From: Candidatus Nitrosopumilus sp.
Lineage (GTDB): Archaea > Thermoproteota > Nitrososphaeria > Nitrososphaerales > Nitrosopumilaceae
Reading direction: 5' to 3'
Length of the DNA: 64,000 nucleotides
Assembly (NCBI GenBank): GCA_029864335.1
Contig: JAOTTS010000005.1
Span: 24,040 to 88,039 of the forward strand
Positions 17,025-26,341 of this stretch are shown here, one piece after another; position 1 is the stretch's first letter, and each line of letters opens with the position of its first letter. The notes below the pieces were generated by a model. That model did not search any database. It was given only the letters and a program-made list of their open reading frames with translations, and was not told where the DNA came from. The position numbers and the translations under genes were made by a program.

Positions 17025-18167
17025 ATGGACAAATCAGGAATTCTTGTTGGGAGTGCAATGGGAGCTACAATTGTACTAGTGTTATTTACGGTGTTATTCA
17101 TTTCACCTCCAGAATCATTAAAACCAGAGATAGTAGTTAGCAATGGTCATTCACCAAGTACCGTTGGAGAAGTAACTCCTGTTTATTCAAAAAAATTATC
17201 ATTAATTGAAATTTTTGAAAAATCAGAACCTGGAGTAGTTAGAGTTAACGTACAAAGAAGTGAATCAGCAGAAATTGCAAATGGTGTAGGATCGGGGTTT
17301 GTTTTTGATAAAATGGGACACATCATTACAAATGCACATGTTGTAAATGGTGCAAACAAAGTAGTTATCACATTTCTTGATGGGAGATCATATAATGCAG
17401 AAATTATAGGATCAGATGAATTTACAGATATTGCAGTGGTAAAAGTTAATGCAGGTTTGGAATTTTTACATCCATTATCTCTCGGAGACTCTTCTAATCT
17501 CAAAGTAGGAGAGCAAATAGCTGCAATTGGGAATCCATTTGGATTGTCAGGTTCCATGACATCAGGAATCGTAAGTCAATTAGGGCGATTGCTACCATCA
17601 GATAATGGATTTTCTATTCCAGATGTAATTCAAACAGATGCAGCGATTAATCCAGGAAACTCTGGAGGGCCATTACTAAATATGCGAGGAGAGATAGTCG
17701 GCATAAACACTGCCATACAATCAGCTACCGGTGAATTTACAGGAGTAGGATTTGCAATCCCTTCACAGACTGTTGCAAAAATTGTGCCCATCCTTATTGA
17801 AAAAGGCGAATACAAACACCCATGGATTGGAATTTCAGGTAGAGATATTGATCCAGACTTGGCAAAAGTTTTGGAGTTAAAGGACGCTGTGGGATTTATG
17901 ATAGTCACAGTAGTAGAGGACAGCCCTGCAGCAAAAGCTGGCTTGATTGGCTCAGATAAAACAATTGAAGTGGATGGCTTAAGCTATGCTGTAGGAGGAG
18001 ACATCATACTAGCTGTAGATGGGAAAGAAGTTAGAAAAATTGATGATATTTTGATACATCTTCAAAGGGCAAAAAGCGTTGGAGATGAAATGATTTTAGA
18101 GATTTTAAGAGATGGTAGAACAACAAATGTAACAATTGTTCTAGAAGAAAGACCAAACGGGAATTAG
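17025..18167 (+). CDS. HtrA/DegP-type serine protease with PDZ domain
   Basis: One N-terminal membrane anchor (about 12-26) places the protease outside the membrane. The trypsin-like domain has H105 (ITNAHVV), D135 (FTDIAVV) and S213 (NPGNSGGP) as catalytic triad. One PDZ domain spans about 265-375 (GLIGSDKTIEVDGL, GDIILAVDGKEV). The length of 380 residues fits one-PDZ HtrA. It handles misfolded extracytoplasmic proteins, fitting a lineage with many secreted cupredoxins. It is intact. Confidence 0.95.
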   Translation: MDKSGILVGSAMGATIVLVLFTVLFISPPESLKPEIVVSNGHSPSTVGEVTPVYSKKLSLIEIFEKSEPGVVRVNVQRSESAEIANGVGSGFVFDKMGHIITNAHVVNGANKVVITFLDGRSYNAEIIGSDEFTDIAVVKVNAGLEFLHPLSLGDSSNLKVGEQIAAIGNPFGLSGSMTSGIVSQLGRLLPSDNGFSIPDVIQTDAAINPGNSGGPLLNMRGEIVGINTAIQSATGEFTGVGFAIPSQTVAKIVPILIEKGEYKHPWIGISGRDIDPDLAKVLELKDAVGFMIVTVVEDSPAAKAGLIGSDKTIEVDGLSYAVGGDIILAVDGKEVRKIDDILIHLQRAKSVGDEMILEILRDGRTTNVTIVLEERPNGN

Positions 18168-18199
18168 TATAACACAAGAATAAATACTTCTAGTCAGGA

Positions 18200-19378
18200 A
18201 TGATTCTGTTGAACAAGCTTGTCTTAAACTCTGAGAGTTTAAACAAAGTTTTAGAGAATAAAACCATATCTCGTGAAGATATTTCTAAAATTTATCAAAG
18301 TGCTAGAAATGATCCTACTGATCTTTTTTCAGCATCTCAAAATATAAGAGAAAAATTCAAAAAAAATACTGTTACATTTTCAAAAAAAGCATTTTTCAAC
18401 ATTGTTAATCTATGTAAGGATACTTGTTCTTATTGCACATACAAAGCAGAACCAGAAGAAGATAAACTATCTTTAATGTCAAAACAACAAATTCTAGAAT
18501 TACTACAACTTGCAAAAAAATACAGATGTGTTGAAACACTTTTTGTTACTGGAGAACAACCAGAACAAAGATATCAAGAAGCACGTAATTGGCTAAAAGA
18601 AAACGGATTCAAATCAACTGCAGAATATTTAATTCATTCATCAGAGCTAGCATTAGAATTAGGACTATTCCCACACACTAATGCAGGAAATCTTAATTTT
18701 GAAGAAATGAAAGAGTTGAAAAAAACAAATGTTTCAATGGGAATAATGCTTGAAAACATAAGTGAAAGACTAACAGAAAGAGGAATGCCACACTATCTGG
18801 CAGCAAGTAAAAGACCAAATGCAAGATTACAAGTATTAGAGAACTCTGGAAAACTAGGCATTCCAATGACTACAGGAATTCTTGTAGGAATAGGAGAAAC
18901 TATTGAGGAAGTAATTGATTCAATTTTAGCAATTAGAGAACTGCATAGAAAATATGGAAACATTCAAGAGGTAATTTTACAAAACTTTCAACCAAAACCA
19001 GATACAGTTATGAAAAATGAACCATCAGCAGATGAAAATTATTTCAAAACGATTGTTGCATTATCAAGAATAATAATGCCTGAGATGAATATACAGATTC
19101 CTCCAAACCTATCTCCCAAATCATATCAAAGTTTCTTATCAGTTGGAATAAATGATTGGGGAGGAATTTCACCACTTACTCCTGATTTTGTCAATCCTGA
19201 ATTTGCATGGCCTGAAATTAACAAAGTAGATAGGGATACAAAAGATGCAGGGTTTGAATTAAAGTGTAGATTCCCAGTATATCCAGAATTTTTTTCTTTT
19301 ATTAGCAAAGAGTTAAGAGACAAGATGGCAGTAATTGAAAACGAGGAAGGATTGGTAAGAGAGGAGTATTGGAGATGA
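18200..19378 (+). CDS. cofG: FO synthase subunit 1 (CofG)
   Basis: This radical SAM enzyme, with CofH, makes the deazaflavin FO of coenzyme F420. The 4Fe-4S motif is C72-x3-C76-x2-C79 (LCKDTCSYCTY). Typical blocks follow: ETLFVTGEQPE, SAEYLIHSSELALELGL, HTNAGNLN, MTTGILVGIGET. The stop overlaps the cofH start as ATGA. The start is ATG 18200; the TTG three codons on is less likely. Confidence 0.95.
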   Translation: MILLNKLVLNSESLNKVLENKTISREDISKIYQSARNDPTDLFSASQNIREKFKKNTVTFSKKAFFNIVNLCKDTCSYCTYKAEPEEDKLSLMSKQQILELLQLAKKYRCVETLFVTGEQPEQRYQEARNWLKENGFKSTAEYLIHSSELALELGLFPHTNAGNLNFEEMKELKKTNVSMGIMLENISERLTERGMPHYLAASKRPNARLQVLENSGKLGIPMTTGILVGIGETIEEVIDSILAIRELHRKYGNIQEVILQNFQPKPDTVMKNEPSADENYFKTIVALSRIIMPEMNIQIPPNLSPKSYQSFLSVGINDWGGISPLTPDFVNPEFAWPEINKVDRDTKDAGFELKCRFPVYPEFFSFISKELRDKMAVIENEEGLVREEYWR

Positions 19379-20634
19379 CAATGAATATAGATCCACTTTT
19401 GAAAAATGCAGATCCAATCATATCAGAAATTCTAAATAATGCATTATCAGACAAGGAGATTTCTGCTCAAGATGGATTAGCATTATACAAAACAACTGGA
19501 ATTGATTTTCATTTAGTAGGTCTTGTTGCTGATGAAATTAGAAGGAGGAGAGTAGGGAATATTGTATCGTATGTGGTAAATAGAAACATCAATTTTACAA
19601 ATGTGTGTATAAAGCAATGTGGATTTTGTGCATTTAGTAGAGATTTTCGAGAAGAAGAAGGATATTTTCTTCCAACAGAAGAAATAGTACGAAGAGCAAA
19701 AGAGGCACATCAGTTAGGAGCAACCGAAGTTTGCATTCAAGCAGGACTTCCACCAGACATGAAAGGTGATCTTTATGAGAATATTTGCAGAGAAATCAAA
19801 AAAGAAATTCCAGATATTCACATTCACGGATTTTCTCCTGAAGAGATTCTTTACGGAGCATCAAGATCCGAGATTTCAATTGATGAATTTCTAAAAAGAA
19901 TGAAAGAAGCAGGAGTAGATACACTTCCAGGAACATCAGCTGAGATTCTTGATCAAAAACTAAGAGATACAATTTCCCCAGGAAGAATAAGTGTAGAAAA
20001 TTGGGAAAAGGTAATCAAAAATGCCCACAAAATGGGAATTAATACCACATCAACTATGATGTTTGGACACTTAGAAACACTGGAACAAAGAGTTAACCAC
20101 ATTACAAAATTAAGAGAGATACAAAAAGAGACAGGAGGATTTACTGAATTTGTTCCTCTAAATTTCATTCATACTGAAGCGCCAATGTACAAGCACCAAT
20201 TACATGAAGGAATAAGACAAGGCGGAAGTGGAAATGATGTCTTGCTAACACATGCAGTTGCAAGAATAATGCTGAATAATTCAATTGATAACATACAGAT
20301 GTCATGGGTCAAAGAAGGACAAAAAATGTCGCAGTTATTATTAATGTGGGGTGCAAATGATTTTGGAGGAACACTCATCAATGAAAGCATTTCAACTTCA
20401 GCAGGATCAGAGCATGGACAATTGTTAAGACCAAAAGAAATCAGAAGAATGGTAAAAGAAATTGGAAGAATCCCAGCAGAGAGAAACACCAATTATAAAA
20501 TTCTAAAAAAGTTTGATACAGAAAAAGAGATAGATGAGAAACTAGACCGAGTATCAGATGCATCTCAATTTGGATCGTATGTGGAATTAATAAAAATTAA
20601 CAAATTCAAATACAAAAATCCAAGAGAAAAGTAA
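19375..20634 (+). CDS. cofH: FO synthase subunit 2 (CofH)
   Basis: This is the second radical SAM half of FO synthase; it couples the tyrosine-derived unit to the ribityl-uracil. The cluster motif is C78-x3-C82-x2-C85 (VCIKQCGFCAF). Blocks HIHGFSPEEI, TLPGTSAEIL, TTSTMMFGHLET and FVPLNFIHTEAPM match the family. I start it at ATG 19375, which overlaps the cofG stop, rather than TTG 19369. About 420 residues. Together with cofG and the following TldD/PmbA gene it forms an operon. Confidence 0.95.
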   Translation: MTMNIDPLLKNADPIISEILNNALSDKEISAQDGLALYKTTGIDFHLVGLVADEIRRRRVGNIVSYVVNRNINFTNVCIKQCGFCAFSRDFREEEGYFLPTEEIVRRAKEAHQLGATEVCIQAGLPPDMKGDLYENICREIKKEIPDIHIHGFSPEEILYGASRSEISIDEFLKRMKEAGVDTLPGTSAEILDQKLRDTISPGRISVENWEKVIKNAHKMGINTTSTMMFGHLETLEQRVNHITKLREIQKETGGFTEFVPLNFIHTEAPMYKHQLHEGIRQGGSGNDVLLTHAVARIMLNNSIDNIQMSWVKEGQKMSQLLLMWGANDFGGTLINESISTSAGSEHGQLLRPKEIRRMVKEIGRIPAERNTNYKILKKFDTEKEIDEKLDRVSDASQFGSYVELIKINKFKYKNPREK

Positions 20635-21993
20635 ATGTCTGCCTTAGAAAAGGCATTAAATCATTCAAAGAATATGAGGATAGATGAATGTGAAATAGTT
20701 ATTTTGAAAAAAAAGATTACAACCATACGAATCACAGATTCAGAAATTGCGGAAACAAAACAAAACTTTGATGAGAGTTATGGCATTAGACTAATCCATA
20801 ATAAGAAAATTGCATCAATTCAGACTACAAATCAACATGAAATTAAAGATGCAATTAATGAATCGCTAAAGACATTATCAAATCTCAAACCAAGGAAATT
20901 TTGGAGAGGATTGCCATCCAAAGTAAAATCAAGACAAATAGACGGTACCTATGATGAGAAACTTGAAAAGATTTCAGGATCAAATATAATGGATATCGCA
21001 GAATCCATGATAAATGCAACTGATGACAACAAAATAAGCAGGATAACAGGCTCATTGAATATTGTTACAGATGATTTTGAACTTGAAAACTCAAATGGAT
21101 TAAATCTCAAAGAAAAGGCCACATACATTTCAGGGATAATTAATGCAGAATCAGAATTTGGAACACTGCCAGTGTCAGGAATAGGACATGATAGTTGCAG
21201 AACATTATCACATTTTTCAGCAGAAAAAATAGGAATAGATGCAAAAAAAATGTGTTTAGAATCAATAAATCCACAAAAAATTGATTCAGATGTTTATTCA
21301 GTTATTTTTGAGCCCTATTCAGTAGGAGAATTATTAACTTTTGTGGTAGCATCAAATTTTAATTTTAAGACATTTGTAGAAAAGAAAAGTTGTTTCTCAA
21401 ATAATTTTGAAAAAGAGATTGCAATGGAGCAACTCAGTCTTATTGATGATCCCCATGTTCCAGAAGGCATAGGAACAAAATCAGTTGATGATGAAGGAAT
21501 TGAAACTAAGAGACAAAGTCTGATAGATAATGGAATTTTCAAAAATACGTTCTCAAATCTTTTTGATAGCTACAAAGAAGGAGAGCAATCTTCTGGAAAT
21601 GCATTACGTTTTGGTTCCCCCATGGGAAAAAGTTCAGAGCCAATTCCAATTTCAGCACCACATAATCTAAAAATTAATCCAGGAAAAAGTTCTCAAGAAG
21701 ACATGATTAAAGATACTAAACAAGGATTATTAGTTGGGAGATTATGGTATACATATGCAGTAAATCCAATCAAAGGAGATTTTTCATGTACTGCAAGAAG
21801 TGGTATAAAAATAATTGAGAAGGGAGAAATTAAAAGTCCTGGAAAATCAGTTAGAATAATTCACAATCTTGCAACAATGTTAAAAAACATCTCAGAAATT
21901 GGAAGTAATCAAAGAAACGTCATTCAATGGGCATCACTTCCATCAATTACGCCATCAATAAAGGCAGAAAATATTTCAGTAAAATCAATCTAA
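20635..21993 (+). CDS. TldD/PmbA (TldE) family protein
   Basis: 452 residues. ATG 20635 follows the cofH stop directly. The TldD/E fold is shown by an N-terminal segment with DSEIAETKQNFDESYGIRLI and a C-terminal domain with GTKSVDDEGIETKRQSLIDN and GDFSCTARSGIKI. The HExxxH zinc motif of the catalytic TldD subunit is not visible, so it resembles the PmbA/TldE partner. In other organisms the pair acts as a metalloprotease on peptides. Its coupling to F420 genes is interesting and unexplained. Confidence 0.88.
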   Translation: MSALEKALNHSKNMRIDECEIVILKKKITTIRITDSEIAETKQNFDESYGIRLIHNKKIASIQTTNQHEIKDAINESLKTLSNLKPRKFWRGLPSKVKSRQIDGTYDEKLEKISGSNIMDIAESMINATDDNKISRITGSLNIVTDDFELENSNGLNLKEKATYISGIINAESEFGTLPVSGIGHDSCRTLSHFSAEKIGIDAKKMCLESINPQKIDSDVYSVIFEPYSVGELLTFVVASNFNFKTFVEKKSCFSNNFEKEIAMEQLSLIDDPHVPEGIGTKSVDDEGIETKRQSLIDNGIFKNTFSNLFDSYKEGEQSSGNALRFGSPMGKSSEPIPISAPHNLKINPGKSSQEDMIKDTKQGLLVGRLWYTYAVNPIKGDFSCTARSGIKIIEKGEIKSPGKSVRIIHNLATMLKNISEIGSNQRNVIQWASLPSITPSIKAENISVKSI

Positions 21994-22013
21994 AGGAGAA
22001 ATTTAGGCACAAA

Positions 22014-22949
22014 TTAATTAAAAAATGTGAAAATTAGATATGATACATAACCTGCAACAATACAAGCACCCATGATGCGATTAATTATTCCAGTTTTCAG
22101 AGCAATTAACAATGAAACACTAAAGATAATCATAATTGCATAATCAATGAAAACATCAGGGGCAACCATCACACCACCAAGTGCTGCACCGGCACCCATA
22201 ATCATCAAAATATTGTAGATGTTACTTCCAATGATATTGCCAACACCAATATCTCCATGTCCCTTTCTTATTGCAATAATCGAAGTAATTAATTCTGGAA
22301 GAGATGTTCCAATTGCAATTACAGTCAAACCAATAATTTTTTCAGACAGACCAAATTCTTGAGCTAAAATGACTGCATTGTCAACTGTAAGAATTGCACC
22401 AACATACAAAAGAACAACTCCTATTCCAATTAGTCCAAAAGATTTTAGATAGATGTTATTTTTACTTTGCTCAGTATTTTCTTTATTTTCTTCTCTATGC
22501 TTCATTGCATCCTTGAATGTATAATATGCGAAAACACCCAATCCTGCAAGTAGTAAAACTCCATCATATACGGAAAGTTCACCATCAATTGAAATCAAAA
22601 CCAATAGAAAAGAAACGCCTAGCATTATTGGAATTTCTTTTCGTAAAACAGATTTACTTACTGTAAGTGGAACAAGAATTGCAGCAATTCCAATAACCAT
22701 TCCAACATTTGCAATGTTGCTTCCAATTATATTTCCCAAAATTAGTGCACCGTGTTCACCAGCTGCTGCAACACTTGCTGCAAGTTCAGGAGTTGAAGTA
22801 CCATATGCAACAATCGTCATTCCAATTACTAGATTGCTAATTCTAAATTTTCTTGCAATGGCAACACCACCACTTACTAACCAATTTCCACCAAAACATA
22901 GCATGACTAATCCGACTATAGTCAACACTGCATTGATTACTACATCCAC
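22014..22949 (-). CDS. Calcium/sodium exchanger of the CaCA family (YrbG-like)
   Basis: 311 residues, about ten membrane helices in two inverted halves. The alpha repeats are GTSTPELAAS with GNIIGSNIANVGM, and GTSLPELITS with GNIIGSNIYNILM. These hold the ion-binding Glu/Asn/Ser residues known in the NCX_Mj-type exchangers. A charged cytoplasmic loop (KHREENKENTEQSKNN) lies in the middle. It would expel Ca2+ using Na+. It converges on the TldE gene with a 20-bp gap. Confidence 0.93.
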   Translation of the reverse strand: MDVVINAVLTIVGLVMLCFGGNWLVSGGVAIARKFRISNLVIGMTIVAYGTSTPELAASVAAAGEHGALILGNIIGSNIANVGMVIGIAAILVPLTVSKSVLRKEIPIMLGVSFLLVLISIDGELSVYDGVLLLAGLGVFAYYTFKDAMKHREENKENTEQSKNNIYLKSFGLIGIGVVLLYVGAILTVDNAVILAQEFGLSEKIIGLTVIAIGTSLPELITSIIAIRKGHGDIGVGNIIGSNIYNILMIMGAGAALGGVMVAPDVFIDYAIMIIFSVSLLIALKTGIINRIMGACIVAGYVSYLIFTFFN

Positions 22950-23079
22950 AATTGGGTTTCCAAATATGGTGGTTTAAACTCAATGATGTACTATAATTTC
23001 ACAATTCTACTAATTCAAGCTAATTTTAAAAATCATTTACAGGCTCAAGATAAGATAAAAATTTCTAAAATCTTCACTA

Positions 23080-23451
23080 TTAGGCGTCTTTCTGCGAATC
23101 AAGTGCAGAATGCACATAGTCAATTATCTTCAAATAATCTGCCCTAGGCTCTGTACTAATCATAAATAATTCATTAGAATTAATTGGGACACTAATCATT
23201 GTGACTTTTTCATATTCTGTAATGGAAGATGTTTCTTTACCAATCTTGTAGGCCAAATTAGTGTAGAGTTCTCTTTTTTGTAGTGCATAGTGCATTGACA
23301 TTTTGACCTCATCACCAGATAGGATTCCCTCAACATTTTCGTTATGTCCTCCAGCTACAAGCTCACCTTTGCTGTTTGCGACACCTGCAAATCTAACTTG
23401 CGAATCTAAAGCAAGTACTTTTTTTGATAATTCATCATAATTTATTGTCAA
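23080..23451 (-). CDS. DUF6659-like protein (123 aa)
   Basis: This small protein has a roadblock/profilin-like pattern (VLALDSQVRFAGVANSKGEL, VEGILSGDEVKMSMHYALQK, EYEKVTMISVPINSNELFMI). I recall the family as DUF6659, common in thaumarchaea. Two intact paralogues (30644 and 46708) and one broken one (48501) lie in this window. The role is unknown; a sensor or dimerisation module is inferred from the fold resemblance. Confidence 0.75.
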   Translation of the reverse strand: MTINYDELSKKVLALDSQVRFAGVANSKGELVAGGHNENVEGILSGDEVKMSMHYALQKRELYTNLAYKIGKETSSITEYEKVTMISVPINSNELFMISTEPRADYLKIIDYVHSALDSQKDA

Positions 23452-23573
23452 TATTTGTCTCTACAAACCTAACATTTTTAGCAATATTTCAGCGTTTACA
23501 TTCAGACTAAAATTATAGAAAAAACCGAAATATCTAATGTATGTTTTTAAATATCAGTTCAAAATTTAAAATT

Positions 23574-23660
23574 ATGAAAAAAGTAGAAGCAATTGTTCAA
23601 AGTGAAGTTTCAAAGCAAGTAGTTGATGCAATCAGAAAAATAGGAATTGAAGGAGCATAA
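23574..23660 (+). pseudogene. N-terminal remnant of a P-II protein
   Basis: ATG 23574 to TAA encodes only 28 residues (MKKVEAIVQSEVSKQVVDAI and onward to GIEGA), which match the first strand and helix of GlnB/GlnK. The T loop and everything after it are missing. It lies beside the amt gene, where a second glnK is often found, so it is probably the stub of a lost amt-linked P-II gene. Confidence 0.65.
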
Positions 23661-23779
23661 TCAAAATTCATGTAAGATGCTATTCCAAGTGCAATTACGG
23701 TCACAATCATTACAAGTAAAACAAGTTTTTTATTTAGAGTAAATGAAATAAAAGACTTATTTCTTTCGGAATATTTCAT
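23597..23779 (-). CDS. Possible small membrane protein downstream of amt
   Basis: ATG 23779 overlaps the end of amt by 23 nt and gives MKYSERNKSFISFTLNKKLV and then a hydrophobic helix (LLVMIVTVIALGIASYM). The C-terminal part runs antisense through the P-II remnant. The N-terminal half looks protein-like and the tail may be a rearrangement junction. The status is uncertain. Confidence 0.35.
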   Translation of the reverse strand: MKYSERNKSFISFTLNKKLVLLVMIVTVIALGIASYMNFDYAPSIPIFLIASTTCFETSL

Positions 23780-25064
23780 CTTTTTCCTGCAATTCGTCTG
23801 TAAAGGTATCCATATCCAACATGAATTCCTCTTCATCAGAATAAGCAGATTCTGCATGTTCACTAATATCTAGACCAACATCTTCTACCTCAGCTGAAAC
23901 CCTAATTCCAACAAGATGCTTCATTATTTGTAGAATTATCCAAGTTCCACCAAAGCCCATTGCTCCTGCAACACCAACGCCTACTGCTTGAATCCATAAT
24001 TGATCTGGATTTCCAAATAGTAATCCATCAACACCACCAGGATTAATTGCGGTACTTGCAAAGATTCCGATTGCAAGAGCGCCAACAATTCCTGCAACTC
24101 CGTGAACAGAGCTTACATCAAGTGCATCATCAATCTTTAATTTTTCTTTGAATAGTACTACTCCAGAATATGAGATAATACCTATTGCAATACCAATTAC
24201 AAATGCATGTTCTGCACTTACAAATCCAGATGCAGGTGTGATTCCTGCAAGACCTGCAATTGCACCATTAATTGTAGCAACAACAGAAGGTTTTCCTGTT
24301 CTAACCCAAGAAAGACCAGCCCAAATTAAAGCAGAAACTGAAGAAGCCATGTGAGTAACAATTACAGTATTTCCTGCAACACCGCCAGAAGCTGCAAGTG
24401 CACTTCCTGCGTTAAATCCAAACCATCCTAGCCACAACAATGAAGAACCAAGAACTGCAAGTGGAATACTGTGAGGAATCATGATGGCAGGGCCGTAATG
24501 TCTTCTCTTACCAAGTACGATTGCTGCAGCAAGAGCTGCCATTCCCACACTTGTGTGAATAACAATACCACCTGCAAAGTCAACTACACCCAGTTCAGCT
24601 AGCCAACCACCACCCCAGACCCAGTGGACTAGAGGATAGTAAATCAGCATAGACCATGCAGCGATAAATATGATAAATGAGCTAAACTTCATTCTTTCAG
24701 CAATTGTTCCTGTAAGCAATAGTGGAGTAATTGCTGCAAACATTAATTGGAATTTAACAAACAAGACACCAGGAATTGTTGGAGCATATTGTTCCAATGG
24801 AGCATCAGATGGAATACCCTTGAGGAATACCCAATCCATACTTCCAACTAGGCCCATAGTAGAATCGCCAAATGATAAACTAAATCCAAATACAAACCAC
24901 ATTACACTAAGTAACGCAAGACCAAAGAAGATCTGCATAAAAATTGATGCTGCATTCTTTTTTCTTAAAAGTCCAGATTCAAAGAGACCTAATGCAGGGA
25001 TCATTAAAAGTACAAGACTGCCAGCTACTAGCATCCACGCTGTATCCCCTGAATCAAGTACCAT
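23757..25064 (-). CDS. amt: Ammonium transporter Amt
   Basis: 435 residues with eleven expected helices. Family blocks are visible: GLFESGLLRKKNAASI, VHWVWGGGWLAELGVVDFAG, WLGWFGFNAGSALA and SSVHGVAGIVGALAIG, with the twin-histidine region conserved. An acidic cytoplasmic tail of about 45 residues follows (VEDVGLDISEHAESAYSDEE). It imports ammonium for assimilation and oxidation. It is divergent from glnK (25182), the usual regulatory partner. Confidence 0.96.
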   Translation of the reverse strand: MVLDSGDTAWMLVAGSLVLLMIPALGLFESGLLRKKNAASIFMQIFFGLALLSVMWFVFGFSLSFGDSTMGLVGSMDWVFLKGIPSDAPLEQYAPTIPGVLFVKFQLMFAAITPLLLTGTIAERMKFSSFIIFIAAWSMLIYYPLVHWVWGGGWLAELGVVDFAGGIVIHTSVGMAALAAAIVLGKRRHYGPAIMIPHSIPLAVLGSSLLWLGWFGFNAGSALAASGGVAGNTVIVTHMASSVSALIWAGLSWVRTGKPSVVATINGAIAGLAGITPASGFVSAEHAFVIGIAIGIISYSGVVLFKEKLKIDDALDVSSVHGVAGIVGALAIGIFASTAINPGGVDGLLFGNPDQLWIQAVGVGVAGAMGFGGTWIILQIMKHLVGIRVSAEVEDVGLDISEHAESAYSDEEEFMLDMDTFTDELQEKDEIFRKK

Positions 25065-25181
25065 TATTGAAAAAAATTAATTCAAAACTAATAACAATGT
25101 CTAAGATCGATTATCAAATGATAATCATTTAGTCATCAAAATCAGAAATTATATTTGTGTAATGAACAGTACGATAACTAA

Positions 25182-25511
25182 ATGCTTAAAATTGAAGTCA
25201 TACTTGGCGAAAATGATGTAATGGCAATAAGTGAAGAATTAAAAAAGATCGGCATTGGCGGTCTCACAGTCTCCAAAGTTAGAGGAAGAGGAAAGAGGCC
25301 AGGTCCGGAAATTCACGCATCAAAAGGAAGTGAGATTTTCACGCCTCAGTTCAATGACAAATATAGAATTGAGGCAATAATTGCAGATGCAAAAGAAGAT
25401 GAAGTTATAGGAATTATCAAAGAGAATGGAAGAGTCGGAAAAATTTTCGTCTCTCAAATTTTACGTGCAGTAGACATTGCAACAGGTGACGAAGGAGAAA
25501 CCACAATTTAG
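25182..25511 (+). CDS. glnK: Nitrogen regulatory P-II protein (GlnK-like)
   Basis: 109 residues with the P-II signature: start MLKIEVILGENDVMAISEEL, T loop RGRGKRPGPEIHASKG, B loop ADAKEDEVIGII and C-terminal GRVGKIFVSQILRAVDIATG. The uridylylated tyrosine of bacterial P-II is replaced in this T loop, as is usual in thaumarchaea. A TATA-like TTATATTT (25149-25156) precedes the start by about 29 nt. It blocks Amt when nitrogen is plentiful (family knowledge). Confidence 0.95.
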   Translation: MLKIEVILGENDVMAISEELKKIGIGGLTVSKVRGRGKRPGPEIHASKGSEIFTPQFNDKYRIEAIIADAKEDEVIGIIKENGRVGKIFVSQILRAVDIATGDEGETTI

Positions 25512-25518
25512 AATCACC

Positions 25519-25647
25519 ATGAATTTACGCAAAAGTAAATTATTTCACAGAGAAAAGATACAACCACTTCAACGCAAAGATTATCTTAAAGTAGCAGCAA
25601 TGTGCGGAGTTATAATAGTACCATTGCTTGTTGGTTTATTTTTATGA
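25519..25647 (+). CDS. Tiny membrane protein (42 aa)
   Basis: ATG 25519 gives a basic N-terminus (MNLRKSKLFHREKIQPLQRK) and one hydrophobic helix (VAAMCGVIIVPLLVGLFL). The stop overlaps the next start as ATGA. It lies 7 nt after glnK, so it is likely in the same transcript. Such tiny helices often are accessory subunits of membrane complexes; this is inference. Confidence 0.6.
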   Translation: MNLRKSKLFHREKIQPLQRKDYLKVAAMCGVIIVPLLVGLFL

Positions 25648-25736
25648 AACTCTCAAAAATTTTAATTGCAAAATTAATTCTTGCAGCAGTTGGTATGACT
25701 TTTGTAGGATTAGCTTTGTTTGGACCTTATATCTAA
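25644..25736 (+). CDS. Tiny membrane protein (30 aa)
   Basis: ATG 25644 overlaps the previous stop (ATGA). One hydrophobic helix with a short basic start (MKLSKILIAKLILAAVGMTF). It ends convergently with the P-II paralogue at 25733 with a 4-bp overlap. The paired overlap argues for a real two-gene unit. Confidence 0.55.
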   Translation: MKLSKILIAKLILAAVGMTFVGLALFGPYI

Positions 25737-26314
25737 AACTCGCCAAAAGTATTTTCATAAACAATAGTAGGATTTTTCAATTGTTTTTCTAAAGTTGGAA
25801 GAGATTTTACAATACAGTAATTTACAAAATCACTAAAAGATTTTATTCTATAATCATCTCTGAGTTTTTCTTGATTTGCCTCATAAACTGTTTGTAGTTT
25901 ATGTAAAGTGAATTTCTGTAACGGGACAAATCTGCTTCGTTTAGGCAATGGCACAGATTCTGTTTTTTCTTCTATGATAATTTCTAGATCTTGTTTTGAA
26001 TCAAGTGTTTCCATATCTACAACTTCTTCCATTTCAGAAACAAAGATTTTTCCCCCATGATCAGCTGAAAGACCAGAATTTTTGGAAATCATTTCTACAA
26101 CTTTTCTTGCATCCTTATCAGTTACGACAATTTCGATTTTTGCTAGTGGTATCGATTTTATTCCAGGAGAGCCAATGCGAGAACCTCTTGCCTCATCATA
26201 AATATCACTGTCATCTAAATTTCGTTTGTCAATTACATATGTCCCCATGACATTCAGATTTGTCTTAATTGTGGTGAAAGTTTTTCTCTTAATTATTGCC
26301 TCTATCTTTTTCAC
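25733..26314 (-). CDS. P-II paralogue with C-terminal extension
   Basis: Residues 1-105 have the P-II fold (MKKIEAIIKRKTFTTIKTNL, AKIEIVVTDKDARKVVEMI, GGKIFVSEMEEVVDM). The T loop is altered and acidic (DDSDIYDEARGSRIGSPG). A further 85 residues not found in GlnB/GlnK follow, with a Lys/Arg start (PLPKRSRFVPLQKFTLHKLQ) and helices, ending in YENTFGEF. It probably senses a different ligand or partner. It faces the glnK cluster. Confidence 0.82.
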   Translation of the reverse strand: MKKIEAIIKRKTFTTIKTNLNVMGTYVIDKRNLDDSDIYDEARGSRIGSPGIKSIPLAKIEIVVTDKDARKVVEMISKNSGLSADHGGKIFVSEMEEVVDMETLDSKQDLEIIIEEKTESVPLPKRSRFVPLQKFTLHKLQTVYEANQEKLRDDYRIKSFSDFVNYCIVKSLPTLEKQLKNPTIVYENTFGEF

Positions 26315-26341
26315 AAATAATTTCAGAAAAAGGGGTTATTT

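Noticed and set aside
24148..25080. Open plus frames opposite amt (68 and 136 codons)
   Set aside because: They are antisense shadows of the highly conserved Amt sequence.
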